This document shows, one piece after another, positions 1-11,954 of a stretch of 64,000 nucleotides of DNA (position 1 is its first letter; every line of letters starts with the position of its first letter). The stretch is taken from assembly GCA_002633005.1 (NCBI GenBank), contig NMRA01000269.1, forward strand, positions 283,169-347,168, written 5' to 3'. The translations under genes were made by a program, and so were the position numbers. The notes beneath the pieces are model-generated. The model was not told the DNA's origin and did no database searches. It was given only the letters and a program-made list of their open reading frames with translations. This stretch comes from Phoronis australis. Lineage: Eukaryota > Phoronida > Phoronidae.

Positions 1-650
1 TGGAATTGGTTTTGTGTGGTACCTCGAATGTATGTGCTAGCTCATTTTTGGGGGGTCCTTTTTTGGTTTCTGCCGGACCTATTCCAGAGTGCAATTTGTC
101 TGTCATGGGTCATTTGGTGTTCAGTGCAGTACTATTGTTAGTTTTAAATCAGTTTTGGCCGGTACTTCGAAAATCTAGTCTAGCTCAAATTTTTTGATGG
201 CATACCGTGGTTGAGATTTTTGGGGGTTTCTGCCGGGCACAATCCAGAGTGTAATTTGTCTGTCATAGGGCATTCAGTGATCTGTGACATGTATCGAATC
301 ATACGGAATTGGTTTTGTGTGGTACCTCGAATGTATGTGCTAGCTCATTTTTGGGGGGTCCATTTTTGGTTTCTGCTGGACCCATTCCAGAGTGCAATTT
401 GTCTGTCATGGGTCATTTGGTGTTCAGTGCGGTACTATTGTTCGTTTTAAATCAGTTTTGGTTGGTACCTCGAATATCTAGTCTAGCTCATTTTTGGGCT
501 CTTAGTAAGGCCCCCAGGGGTCACACCCAGAGTGCAGACAACGGCAGACGTCCATTTCTGTACATACTGAGGTGGACTTTAAATGCTCCCGTGGTCAGAT
601 GTTGGTACCTCGTTCATCTATGCTAAGTGCTCTGGGCTGCCGGTCTAATA
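1..650. repeat. End of a tandem array, 303-bp unit made of two roughly 150-bp subunits
   Basis: Bases 2-190 recur at 305-493 with about 5% differences (period 303). Within each unit a degenerate half-length repeat is visible: the word GGTAC(C/T)TCG occurs at 18, 161, 321, 464 and 604, and AGAGTG(C/T)A recurs between them. The array presumably continues to the left of the window and decays by 650. Open frames here are by-products of the repeat. Confidence 0.85.
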
Positions 651-1473
651 GGACTCATGCAGTCCGCGACGATTACTGAAGGAGGCTTTATGTTATTCAT
701 CGGCATTGAACGCGCGTGGTGCATAGGGTAGCACGACCGGTTTGAAAGTTTGACAGGGTGTAACGCGGGAACATTCTCATTCTGGACCACATTACATCCG
801 AATTTGGGTCCCGTTCTTTGTGAGCAACAGTCAGAGCATCCTCATTACTGGTATTACGAATTCCGTATGACCTTGGAAACAAGCTGAGAGTCGTCGTTTT
901 GTAAATATATTTCCCTCCCCTAAGCTGCGTCAAGGGCCTTACCAAAAACTCTACAGTGTCGACGTTTGCAAAATATCAAAGGTCCACCATACTAGAAGTT
1001 CGAAGCAACCCCGCGAAATGCTGGCTACGGGCCTGCGCTCTGATATCTTGGCAATCGCCTCCATCGCATCTCCCGTTCGTTGTATTCATAATACTATTCG
1101 GCTGACACTCCGCCATTTTCATGGTAAACTCGTGAACTGAGGCGTTCACTTGGTTGATTGGCTGGCATTCGGGTCACTACTAGACGTCATGAGGTCAAAA
1201 GCTGAGTTTACAAGACAGACGGCACACCATAAAGGGCTAGGGGGCTATAGTCCCTCACTTTTTCAGTGCTGCTCCGCCCATGTAGAGAAAGGTAAAAAGA
1301 GGCAAAATATAACCGGTCCTCCCATTCTTTTGGTCTATGTCCATTTCACCAATTGGTGAAACTCAGAGCATTCCGATGGCCCTTCAGCTCCGGCTTTAAG
1401 ATCTGAGTATTAGCCATGTTCAGGAGCTGAGTAGTTTTGTATCAAGCTTTCAGTTTCCATATACGCGCATTAC
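651..1473. other. Gene-free flank with a short repeat at 1230-1295
   Basis: No coding similarity was seen. At about 1233-1290 a segment with GGGGGCTATAGTCCCTCACT and TTTTTCAGTGCTGC recurs at 8785-8842, marking a dispersed element shared by both places. Confidence 0.5.
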
Positions 1474-1630
1474 CAGTGGCGGATTTAGAACGAGGCCAAG
1501 GGGGCCATGGCCCCCCTAAACGTTTCCCAGATCCCATTTGGCAGTTCGGGGGTGAGAACGATGTCTGAAGGACAAAATCCTGGCTAATACTTTGCCCTGC
1601 CCCCATGACAAAATCCTGGATCCGCCCCTG
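1474..1630 (-). mobile_element. hAT5-like MITE, copy 1, with 5-bp target duplication
   Basis: 157 bp bounded by CAGTGGCGGATTTAG and the near inverse GGATCCGCCCCTG, with GGGGCCATGGCCCCCC and CCATTTGGCAGTTCGGGGG inside. It is flanked on both sides by ATTAC (1469-1473 and 1631-1635). The terminal bases and 5-bp duplication fit the hAT5 group. It has no coding capacity. The strand is arbitrary. Confidence 0.85.
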
Positions 1631-1635
1631 ATTAC

Positions 1636-3084
1636 TGCTGCATTTACTGGAGGAAAAAGTCAATCTTCAATGCATACGCCTGTATGGTTTTAGGCTATTG
1701 AAAAACAGTTTCAGTTCCCTGAAATTCCGTTAGAAAAGACGGAGGTCCGATTTGGTGGTAAAAAAGTTTCTCAAGCTTAATTTATGCATACATTATATAA
1801 CGTCATACGGAAAATGACGACTGTCTTATGGAATGAGCGTGATTTAAACCTACCACCAAGTGTTTTTAAGACTGTTTGCTCGGCGTGTTATTCGCTCGTT
1901 TCCATTTTCAAGAAAAATACCCTGTGAATCCTGTTTTCTAATCATCCGCCCAAACAGATCAACATAATTTGCTATCAATCATTGCGACTTCTAGACCTTT
2001 GTGATAAGCGACCGTTACTAAGCGGTACTTGTGCCATATCCTGCGACTCCACTCACATTCATCAATGTCGAAAGATTGTTTTATAATGAATGCAAATATT
2101 TCACAAAGCATTTCACCGCGATGGGTCATAAAGAGATTTCAAACAAAATAGCAAATTACGCGGCAAACAAAGCAACACCACCGCAAGGGTCCACGTCTAG
2201 TCCAAACAAACGAGCCGGAACTCAGTTAAGTGAAATCCCAGTTAAGGAGCCCATTGTCGTGAAACATCCGTGTTTTGCGGAATGTGGTGGAAATAGAAGA
2301 ATCTACAGTCGGTTACATAATTCACAAGTGTTCTCTTCACTTCTCCTTGGACGCAAAATTCACTGAACACGCGACAATTCATTTATGATGATCTTTAATT
2401 CGTTCTCTCATATTTCCGAAACAATCGTCCACAACTCAAAGGGCGACGGTAAAACAGTTCACCAAAAAATACAAGTAAAACCAAAAACGTTATTTCGTAT
2501 ACGTTTTCTTTGTATAAGTATCCTCAAACGTCAGACGAGTTGATAACTTTCAATGGTATTGTTTCAATAAGGAGTGGACGACCAAAAGCTGCACTCGTAT
2601 GGTCTTGTTGCATACTTTTCAGGAGACCACCGAGAATTCGAAAACGAAACAACACATCTTCATTGCTTTATGTTAACTTTGTTTTGGCAAAGTTAGATAC
2701 CATGTTGAAAAATATTGTTTAGAAGGACGCTGCTTCTGATTTGGCTCGTTTTACTGTATTCATTTTGAAGTGATTCAGAAGCGAGAAGAATTTCTTTAAA
2801 AGAGAAACCGCAAAACAATTTTGCTCACCGGAGCTGCATTTGCAAATTTGGTTCGGAGATGTTCGTCTTCTTCGAATTACGAGAGACATCTCTCAATTAT
2901 CTCGTGTAATTTTATCCGATCTGTCTGAGGGATTCAACCTATCCATTTTATATCCAAATGCAGCCTTCATGTGTCACTGCAAACATGTACTTTTAGCCTC
3001 ATGCGCCTGTATGTGAAGTTATGTTTTTTTGTAAAAAATAACTTTTGCTTAAATGGTAATTATCGGCGAGAAAGTGAACTCCTG
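1636..3084. other. Gene-free flank, nothing recognised
   Basis: AT-rich unique-looking sequence. The longest open frame (2031-2366) resembles no family and shows no splice or start context that argues for a gene. Confidence 0.5.
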
Positions 3085-3170
3085 GTATCTACCTCAGCGC
3101 GGAATCGAACGTGGAACACCCGCAGTCGCAATCAAACTCGCTGATGGCAGAGCCAAACATCACTCGATAA
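3085..3170 (-). repeat. tRNA-derived SINE head or tRNA relic
   Basis: On the minus strand TTGGCTCTGCCATCAGC resembles a pol III box A. It is followed about 40 bases later by GTTCGATTCC, a near-perfect box B (plus-strand 3101-3110). No clean cloverleaf could be drawn, so a tRNA-derived SINE or pseudogene is preferred over a functional tRNA. Confidence 0.45.
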
Positions 3171-3227
3171 CTGTTAGCGTATTTTAAGCGTATTTAATCG
3201 GTAAAGTCATTGGCTTTGGTTTCAGAA

Positions 3228-3410
3228 ATATCTGGCAGACAATAGCGAGAATGAGCGATTTGTAATGAAATCACAAAACAAAACACATTTTATTGCGATG
3301 TAGCTCTGGTCAAAGCTGATAATTTTATGAAGTCTATTCCATCCAACAATAATTCTCAAAATGCGTTTTCCGCCGCAAAACCGATAAAGTTCTTTTAAGG
3401 GACACTTAAA
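3228..3410 (+). repeat. Dispersed repeat family A, copy 1 (partner at 27178-27350)
   Basis: GATTTGTAATGAAATCACAA followed by a TTTTATTG run, then TAGCTCTGGTCAAAGCT and a CCATCC box, recurs in the same order at 27178-27350 with about one third of bases changed. Old non-coding element; class unknown. Confidence 0.6.
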
Positions 3411-3819
3411 AGTGTTTCGTACATATTGCGCGTGTGCGTAAAACTTACTAGGCACCGAAGATGGGTCTTGTACATGCTTGTCTTAAAATGCGTATGGTGT
3501 AGTTCGAGGTCCACCTAATGTTATGTTTCACTCAAATGTTCTTTTTCAAAATTTGCTTCTTAGTTTTACTTAGTCGCCTAATTGACCTATCGCAAGCTCT
3601 GCCCCCTTGCGTAGTGTCGACCAACAAACAACAAGCTTTACCCGGCAGAGTGCTGTTTGTCGGGTAAAATGTCGGCTTGGAAACGAAGGTTTGTCAATAT
3701 TGCTGCGTTTTAAATGGTCAGTTAAGCCGTCACTCAAAATCCTGGCGACAGGTCAATTTCAGGTAGGTACGGCGTCACACATCAGTACAGCGCATGCCGG
3801 ACCAACAAACCAGCCTCCC

Positions 3820-3958
3820 GTTCAGTAACGCTAGGACCTAGCTTAAAAACAAGACTTTGCGAGATTACGCAAGATATTGCCGTGTATTTTAAATAAGAGC
3901 ACGTGACCTTAACTAGCTTTTGGCTAGGTCCTAGTGTAGGTTCTAGCGTCTACTGAAC
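3820..3958 (+). mobile_element. Palindromic MITE, CTAGGACC family, copy 1
   Basis: 139 bp with inverted ends GTTCAGTAACGCTAGGACC and GGTTCTAGCGTCTACTGAAC. The second copy lies inverted at 11800-11954, and similarity extends a few bases into the flanks, so the ends may be slightly wider. Confidence 0.75.
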
Positions 3959-5937
3959 GCACGCCCGCATACATGGTGAGGCGTTTTTGCTTGACCGATT
4001 GGGCACCCGGGGTTGTCGAAGACAATTTTACTTACACACAAATTCACCTCGGGCAATGTCGACTGTTCACTGGCAGAAACCAAGATTCGAAATAAAGTGT
4101 GTTGATTCTACGGCCTGCGTATTCGGCAGCATAAATTTCGATCGTTTGAGCATCAGATGACCATCATATGTGGCCACAAGACTGTTATAACCATCTTGCA
4201 CAACATCAAAGCGAAACAGGTGTTAAAACGCTTATAAAGCATTAAGTCCACTGTACGAAGCTTAGTCAAAAGATCACATTTGAATATGCGCAGACACTGT
4301 CAGCATAGGATATCCAGCAAATACCTGTGCAGGTGCAGTAGGCCTAATACGTGTAAGGGACATCGGTTTGAAAGATGATTGTCTGGTTCTAAACTTAATG
4401 TTTGATTAGTGACCGTTCAGAACCTTTTGGAGGCCCAAAGTCAGATTTGAATTGGAGGCGCCTTTCACTGGGCCCTCCTTCAGTTGGTTGGAAGACTTGT
4501 CAGCCGCTTACATCGGCCCTGTGGACGTGCGTGTGGTCCTATGAAGTAAACTGACTTTGCTCTAACGTTCAAGTTACCTAAAGTTAGATCAAATATCTGA
4601 GATCTTGCCATGTGAACAAAATATTTTCTGTACTATTCGCACGAAAGCTTAAATAAGCTAATCAAACTTTCATGCGAACACCTAGTGAAAGAAACACGTG
4701 ATAAAACAGCACAGCTTGAAGATCGTCTCAGAATGTTGTGGCCACATGTTTCCCACAGACAGTTTTTCATTTAGAAATAACTTGTGCGGTGTGTTTTACA
4801 AGGAAAATGTCAATGCGTCTATGACGTTTCGGGCTACCTCGGGGTCGGCCTAATTGAGATCATATTCACGGGTTGTAAGGTAACTGACAGCGTGAATTAG
4901 GTTAAACTTAAGCCATGCAGAATTCATGGCTCTCCGAAAATTCTCATGATAAAAGAACGTGGAATTTTAGTAATTCAGTGTTTCCTTGAGCTTTAATTGC
5001 TATTCAAATACGTAAATAGACAGAAACTGAACGAGACCACCCTAGAATTCAAGGCGTCGTAAGCCATTGATTGGTCTGCCTGAGAAATTGTGTCACGCAA
5101 CGTGATGTTTGGGATTTTACAAAATTGTTTTGAAACGTTAGTGCTGGTTTCCGGCTGTGCGGCCACAGGTAGAATTTCAGTAAAGAAGCCAATTACATTC
5201 GCTTTCTTCTCATAATACATTAATTCATGTAAGCTGACCATTCTTTCCTTGGCAGTCCAGTCATACGAGTGTTTTAATCATCAACTTTTTAGGGTCAGCG
5301 AGTGGCCAGTCTAACTAACCCCTTTAATTATGTTTTATTGGATTTCAATGTGCCATTCAAAGTTATATCAGTATATGCTGCTCCGATACAATCGCCAGTA
5401 AAGTTGTTAAATAAATCGCATTCGGTATTATAAGGTAAAAACGAACACAACTGCCTGAATGTGCAATTTTTTTCACCATTCACGTACTCCCAGTAAAGAA
5501 TCGGTGACCATCGGTGTCATTCGACAATGGATATCAAATTCTACAGCAGTCGCGTACAGAAGGGAGGGGGGGGGGCGACAATGCGACGGCCCCGGGCATC
5601 CACATCGAGGGGGCATCCAATCACTATGAATAAACTTTTTGAAATTGTTACTGATTTGTAGTTAAATTGAATAAAGTTCCTATTTTACGTCTCATTTTTT
5701 TTACTTTGAGAAAGGGGATCCAATAAAAATCGCCTCGGGCATCACCAAACCCATGTTCCAAGGTAACGAATCTAGCGACAGGCATGCTTGAAATCTGTGA
5801 GGTCTAAAAGTTGTCATAAAAAAATCATTTCGCAGCTGTTAAGCTGTCGATTATGAATTAATAACCGAAGCGCTTTGGAGGTTAAAACATTACCACGCTC
5901 ATCCGGTATTGAATTGTTGCTGCGATGAGCCAACACC
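3959..5937. other. Gene-free flank
   Basis: No coding family recognised. A G-run with a GGCCCCGGGCATCC segment near 5560-5620 and a related GCCTCGGGCATCACC at 5731-5746 may be a decayed mobile element. Confidence 0.4.
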
Positions 5938-6170
5938 CAAGTCATAGGCAATAAGTATATGCGCCATTCTCGAATTCGCAATTTTAGGGCTTTTTAACCC
6001 CAATACACTCTGAAGCGTTTTCTCAGATGAGTCGGTGACGGTTTCGATGTTCTTGTTGGTAACGGAAATCAAGTCCTATTACGGAAAAGAATACAAGACC
6101 AATTTTAAGGCCTAGTTCGATTTTCATTTTTTAGCCAACTAAACAGGATGAAATGCAACTTAAAAACAAA
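5938..6170 (+). repeat. Dispersed repeat family B, copy 1 (partners at 22034-22260 and 56255-56400)
   Basis: An AGGCAAT..GTA/T..T box followed by TCGAATTCGCAATTTTAG, a TTTTC segment, then TTTTCATTTTTTAGCCAACT recurs in the same order at 22034-22260. The final AGCCAGCTAAAC..A.(G/A)AAATGCA end appears inverted at about 56255-56310, and again near 8270-8300. Confidence 0.55.
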
Positions 6171-8760
6171 TCGCTTACCTCTCTCACTAATTCCCCGCCA
6201 CCAGCCTCGCAGATTATTATGAACTAGTGTCTTTCGGTGCGTCTGAACTCCTAAAAAATCACGTACATCTGTTTTTGTAATCAACCCCCTGTGCCGGCTA
6301 GAGTAATCCACACCACTACCAGAAAATGTCAACGGAATAGCCCTTTAGTGTTGTTTAGCCTCTTTTCCATTACCGGAAACTTCCGAATGTGCACCCAAGG
6401 TCCTCTGTTGGAAACTCGCGTTTTTCAGACTGGAAAAGACAGTGTGGACGGTCTTTTGAAATGGGATAGGTTTTATAATGTTTTTTTTTTGTGAAATAGT
6501 TAAATCTGGCTTATGTCTCTTATTCACTAAAACCCGGCAATCCGATGAAATAAGAGACCAGAACTGCGGCTATTTTTAAGTGCTTTTCCGGATATATTAA
6601 CAATTTGTAATGGTATAAATTTTAGGGCAGCAAACTAAGCTAAATACGTTTCTGTAAAAAGTCAGCACTTTTACCTACAAATGCTACTGTAGAGTCCTAT
6701 TTCTTTAACCGGTGACAGCAGGTGGAGAATAAAGCTGAAACAACCAACCGGAGTAGATTATCAAGGAAAAAAACACGGTCGAGTCATACATTTCATTGAT
6801 ATTTATAGTGGGTTCGTATACATGGTATTGTGGTGACAAAAACCCACAGCTGCGTAGACACCTCGTCTGGCTGGAAGTGGTCACCTTTCCTGATCTGATA
6901 AGAATATAGTTTTAATGTTTTGGATCCTTTTATGCTGTCATTTTAGAAAAGAAAAAGGAGGGCAAAACAGGAAAATAGATTATGAAATTCGTCTTTTGAG
7001 GTGCACTCAGAGCTAGTAATATTTTTAGACCTTGACTCGGTGAAGTGACAGTACCGTTGTCATCTCGTATTCGCTTCATTACTGTACAGGAACATGTGAT
7101 TGATGCCTCTACAAAGCACGGCGGGCGGAATTACAGATATCTATCCGCGCGCTTGTTCGTTGCCTTTGTTTTAAAAGTTACATTTCACCCTGCTGGGCTG
7201 GCTAAAAACTCCTGTCACAAAATCGGTCCCATAATATTGCATGCAGCAATGGGATTCAGATAGGAGTCAGACAAGCAAGGAACTTAAAAGCTGATAGAAT
7301 CAATAACAGGGATTTGTACATTATAAAGGGTTGATCTCATCGTCTTTTTTATTAAGGTTTAGGCGTAAATGGAGCGTCTTTTCCAACCGTCTATTCCACT
7401 TGTGTGTGAAATATACGCCTGTATATATTTAGGTATCGCAAAATACTGTAAACGCAAGAAAAACTCATGTAATCTGAACTTAACCACAGATTCTTTTTAA
7501 AGATGCATTTTGAAATGCGTGTCTAACTAACAAATGAATATCGAATTACATATTCTACTCGCATAGTAACGTTCTCATAATATCTGGCTTACCGTGACAG
7601 GATTCTGGATGGTTGACGGATGTAGAACCCGACCACGGTAAGGAATATTGCGTAACATGGAACTGGTTTTATGAGAGTAAAATGTTTGGAAAGCCAAAGC
7701 GGAAATAAGTCCAGACACACATTTCTATTCAAGAATTAAAAACTCCGCAGGACCAAAAAAACAACTCAAAGCAGAACTTGTCACGTCAGGACCTATAATG
7801 TGTGACTTCAGCCAGAACTGAAAATTTATCACGCCAGGAGTTGGCTTGTGTTGTAAAGCGTGATAGAAACATTGGAAATTCGACTTCATTGTCATGGGGA
7901 TAATATTATAGTCCGCCACCAAGACATTGTTGAATGCCTCTGTGTACTTGTGGTCTCCTGCTACGAAATTTTTGTGGCTTGAAAAATTTTCGGTTCTGGT
8001 TTGTCTAATTTTAGTTCCTGGCGTGATAATTTATATGTCCTGACGTGACAAATTTGTTGTTGTTTTGGTCTGCAAAGTAAAATAATACTGTTTTGACCTG
8101 TTTATAAATCTTGCATAGAAAACATGTGTTCTGCAATTATTTCTGCTGAATATACATTTGAATTTATGTATTTATGCGTTTTTAGGCAATGCCTATTTGT
8201 ACAATAAATGATAATGATTGGTTGATTGATTTCTGCTCTGTCTTTCTATATAAAGAACTTATTCGGTTTCAGCCAGCCAAACGGATGAAATGCAATTTAA
8301 GCCTACCGAATAAGGATGAAAAAAGGTCGTACCCCAGCCAACAATATTGAAAAAGTCACACTTTATTGAAGTTTCGGTTGGGCTCCAAAGAGTATATAAA
8401 ATACCGTCAAATGAATTGTTTCTTCAATTTTAATTCAGTAAATAAATATCGTGTGGGTTTAAAACTCTACTAAAGGAATGCGTTATGGGAAACACTACGA
8501 CTGACGATTCAGAGTAGGTCTCACTCCATTGACAACAAGGCTGAGTTTTCGCTCACACTAATACCCAAAGGCGGGCCCAATATGGGAACTGTTCCAAGAG
8601 TCACTTTAGCGCTTTGCTCAGAGGTTTGAGTTACCACACACTGAACCGCTGGCGTTTCCGCTACCACGAGCACTTGCAACCGGACGATCTTTACTTCGTA
8701 AGCCAACACCAGCGCATTATTTTACTTAGATCCGGTTAGATTATCTCCATACGTAACCAC
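6171..8760. other. Gene-free flank
   Basis: No recognisable gene. A short family B terminus is seen near 8270-8300; otherwise AT-rich sequence with only short chance open frames. Confidence 0.45.
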
Positions 8761-8774
8761 GGAGATATGGTCGG

Positions 8775-8845
8775 TGCACCACAGGGGAGCTGGGGGGACT
8801 ATAGCCCCCACTTTTTTCAGTGCTGCGCCGCCCATGTGAGATGCC
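8775..8845. repeat. Dispersed repeat sharing CTATAGCCCCC and CAGTGCTGC words
   Basis: A close match to 1230-1295: a G-rich run, CTATAG(C/T)CCC, (T)TTTTTCAGTGCTGC, CGCCCATGT. Only these two copies are evident in the window. Confidence 0.55.
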
Positions 8846-9197
8846 ATGTTTTCAGACAAAAATGCATGACATTATCGCGTAATGTCGGGCATCATCGCAA
8901 TTCTAAGAGACGATTTCTAATTTTGATAACTTCTTTTGCTTTCCTTCCTCCTAGATTGTCTCTTTGCGGAACTATTTTTGAGCTGACTCACGAAATGCCG
9001 TCGATTTCCACGACATGTTCACTTGGCAGTTTCAGTGCATCAGTCCGATGATATAAGCAGCGGTGAACGCAACTCAAGTTACCTCTTTGAGTTGCTCATG
9101 GTGGAAACACAACAGAGATTGGAACAGCAGTTGGAATACGCGTCATTTTCTAAGAATCATTTTATAAATCGGTTACAATTAATACGCACTCACGCAC

Positions 9198-9337
9198 CAG
9201 TGGTGGATTTAGAGGGGGGTCAAGGGGCTATGCCTGCCCCCCCTAAAACTCTTACAGATTCCATTTGGCAGTTCGGGGTGCTAGTGCCTAATACTCTGCC
9301 CTGGCCCCTCTAAATAAAAATCCTGGATCCGCCTCTG
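9198..9337 (-). mobile_element. hAT5-like MITE, copy 2, with 5-bp target duplication
   Basis: 140 bp from CAGTGGTGGATTTAG to GGATCCGCCTCTG, carrying the same CCATTTGGCAGTTCGGGG core as the 1474 copy. It is flanked by CGCAC at 9193-9197 and 9338-9342. Confidence 0.85.
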
Positions 9338-9342
9338 CGCAC

Positions 9343-10477
9343 ATCTAATCCTACTGGCTACTTCGAAAAATAGTTTCAAAGTTACACCATCTCTTTACTA
9401 AAAAGTTAAAATTTTTGTGAGCACTATACTTTTCACTCCACTAGCATTGTTCGACTGACTTTATACAAGGGCGCAAGAACAATCTTTTCGATACAAACAA
9501 AATGAATAAACTGTAATACCCCATTGTAAAATGATGTTTTTAACAGTTTCTTGTTTATCAGATAAGTCTGAGGATAACATTGCTGTAGGTGAGTATGCGG
9601 ACACATGAAGAATTCACTTTGTTTAAAATTCCTTTATTAACCCTTATAAACAGGTTCACTGTGGCCCAGTCCGCGGAAAAATAAGTGCTTCAAAATCTCT
9701 GTAGATTGTCCAGAAATGTGCAAGAGTCGTCTTTTGTAATTCAAATTAGTTTTAAAAAAGAATTAGTAGTAGAAATTTTCGTCAAGAGCCTAAACTGAAA
9801 TTCTTTAAGTCTAGGTTCAACGGTTGTGTGGACTTGTACGGGGGCATTATCTTTCCAAAAAATTGTTTGTGTTTACATTAAATTCTTTGGACCGTTTTGA
9901 CTTCGCCTTTGAAACTCCGGTTTAAATTGGGCAAAAATATGTCTACATCCTCTCCCAACACTTTAAAATGTTGGCATCAAATATAAAAATTTACAACTCC
10001 ACTGAATACCTTGGTACGTAACAGTACTGAAACCAGACTATCATATTTCATAAAGTAACAGAAAAACAGTCCTAAAGTAGGGCCTACTATGCCTGCGGGG
10101 AATCAGTTCCTGTAAAATATACTTCCACCCTGGCCTCCAGTGATGTCGTTCCTCAAGTCAGTAAAATGGGGACTCATTAAATGAAAATGGCCGGGACAAG
10201 GTGGAGAGATCACCAAGAAAAACCTCCACATTCATTGGAAGATCAGTTCATACCGGCTCCGGCGGCCAGTCGACCTGAGTAAACGTGATGGAGTAAACAA
10301 CTAAATGATTTATAAGTCCGTTATTGGTGCGGTCACAAAGATTCCTCAGGCCTGTACGTGTCAGTGGTGGGCTGAGCCCATCGACGCCCTACTAGTGTGA
10401 ATGTTATCAATCCGCCGGTCCAAGGACTCTGTCCCAGTGTTGGTGACTTGACGAGGATAAGGCCACCCGATGAAACG
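9343..10477. other. Gene-free flank, nothing recognised
   Basis: AT-rich sequence without conserved protein blocks or clear repeats. Confidence 0.45.
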
Positions 10478-10870
10478 TCCATGGGCGTTTATTAGGAAAA
10501 TTATGCTAAAACCCATGGGCGTTTACTTGGTCACAGCGGCTACACTGACTTCGTGTGTCAAGTGTCCAGATGGTGGGGCGTTTATTTGAAAAAGTTCCTC
10601 TTAAAAGTCCACTCCCATTCAACTTTTTGTCACAAATTCAGTTTTATGAAATATTTAACATATACAAAAACGAGCACGGTGTTGGCGAACTATGCATTTA
10701 ATAACATAAAATTTAAAAACACAGTTTTAAGTGAAAGTAAAAAATGTCAAAGTCAGCAAAACAATCACTTTCCGTTTACACTCCCCCCTTTTCCGAATAA
10801 ACGCCCAGGCGATTATTGGGTGTTACTAAAACGTCTCAAAATTTCCATTTTCTGAATACACGCCCGTGGG
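10478..10870. mobile_element. Nested inverted-repeat element, GGGCGTTTATT family
   Basis: GGGCGTTTA(T/C)T occurs at about 10483, 10518 and 10576 on the plus strand. Its inverse (AATAAACGCCC, AATACACGCCC) occurs at about 10795 and 10855. Inner (10573/10810) and outer (10478/10870) pairs form two nested inverted repeats, as when one copy inserts in another or a terminal repeat is duplicated. No coding capacity. Confidence 0.65.
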
Positions 10871-11342
10871 CTTATCTACAGAATATCTCGGTAGTTTCTT
10901 CTGTCGAGAATCCCCAGAATTTCGCTGCTAGCGTCACCTCTTGGGTATTGCAAAGCATACTAAATGGATCGGAAGCAACTTGCTAATTAAGCTTGGAACT
11001 AGTAAACTATGGTTCATCAGGCTCTATCTCGACTGATTCATGTGTTTTGTATCCACCAGTGTTTTAAAAAAAATGAATTTTTACGTGTTCGAAACATTCA
11101 TCAGACAGTAGGAAACGGAAACGAAAAGTCGACCAAAACGAGGCAATTCTGAAAGCCTTTTGATGAAACGTAAACTGTTGGGAATGCTCACAGTTCAAGA
11201 AAATGAGAAAAACGTGACGACTATCGCAACAGTGTTGTTTTCTGACTGAGGTAACATTTTTCCAACAGTTAACCACATGTTTTTCATTTGAAGTGCAAGC
11301 TTCTTTGTTAAATGTAAGCGTGGTCGTTTTTAATCCAGGCTA

Positions 11343-11783
11343 GCAATGACCATCGCCTCTGCTGCCAGTGTTGGCCCGACCAGAGGCGATGCAGCTCCTA
11401 TAGGTGCTCCATACGCCGGAAGCTTTTCGGCGAATTATGCCTCGCACTGGCTAAAGCATGAAAGTCACGTTTTTATAAATACCTTTTGCGCATAGAGGGA
11501 CACCTTAGGAGGTTGTCGGTGGGAACTGAAATAGGAACTGCTCGAAGAAAAAGTTTGATAACACCGGAACGGGAGTATTTGTTCGAGTTGGAAGGAAATA
11601 AACACATCGACAACCTCCTAAGGTGTTCCTCTATGTGCAAAAGGTATTTGTAACAACGTGACTTTGATGTTTTTTGTCGGTGCGAGGCATAATTCGCCGA
11701 AGAGCTTCTGGCGTATGGAGCGCCTAGAAGTAGATAGGAGCTGCATCGCCTCTAGTCAGGCCAACAGAGGCGATGGTCATTGC
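11343..11783. mobile_element. Long fold-back element (441 bp, about 179-bp arms)
   Basis: Arms 11343-11521 and 11605-11783 are inverted copies with only a few mismatches, around an 84-bp loop. The ends read GCAATGACCATCGCCTCTG and its inverse. Inner words include CACCTTAGGAGGTTGTCG and GGCGAATTATGCCTCGCAC. Transcripts could form a long hairpin. Fold-back transposon is the likely origin. A target duplication is not clear. Confidence 0.8.
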
Positions 11784-11799
11784 CTAACTCCAGGCGTGC

Positions 11800-11954
11800 G
11801 TTCAGTACTCCAGTACGGCAGTAGACGCTAGGACCTACGCTAGGACTTAGCTAAAACCTAGTCAAAGGCACGTATTCTCATTTAAAATACACGGCAATAT
11901 CTCACGTAATCTCGCAAAGTCTTGCTTTTTAGCGAGGTCCTAGCGTTACTGAAC
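11800..11954 (-). mobile_element. Palindromic MITE, CTAGGACC family, copy 2 (inverted)
   Basis: Inverse of the 3820-3958 element (GTTCAGTA... to ...CGTTACTGAAC). It lies only 16 bases from the right arm of the fold-back element, suggesting nested or hotspot insertion. Confidence 0.7.

Noticed and set aside
6-626. Repeated open frames of 63-105 codons
   Set aside because: By-products of the 303-bp tandem repeat; frames in successive units simply repeat.
2031-2366. 111-codon plus-strand open frame upstream of furry
   Set aside because: No family resemblance, no splice-site or codon-use support, and it lies in AT-rich flank with similar-length chance frames around it.
3085-3170. Functional tRNA gene on the minus strand
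   Set aside because: Box A and box B are recognisable, but I could not draw a proper acceptor stem or anticodon arm. Kept only as a SINE or tRNA relic.
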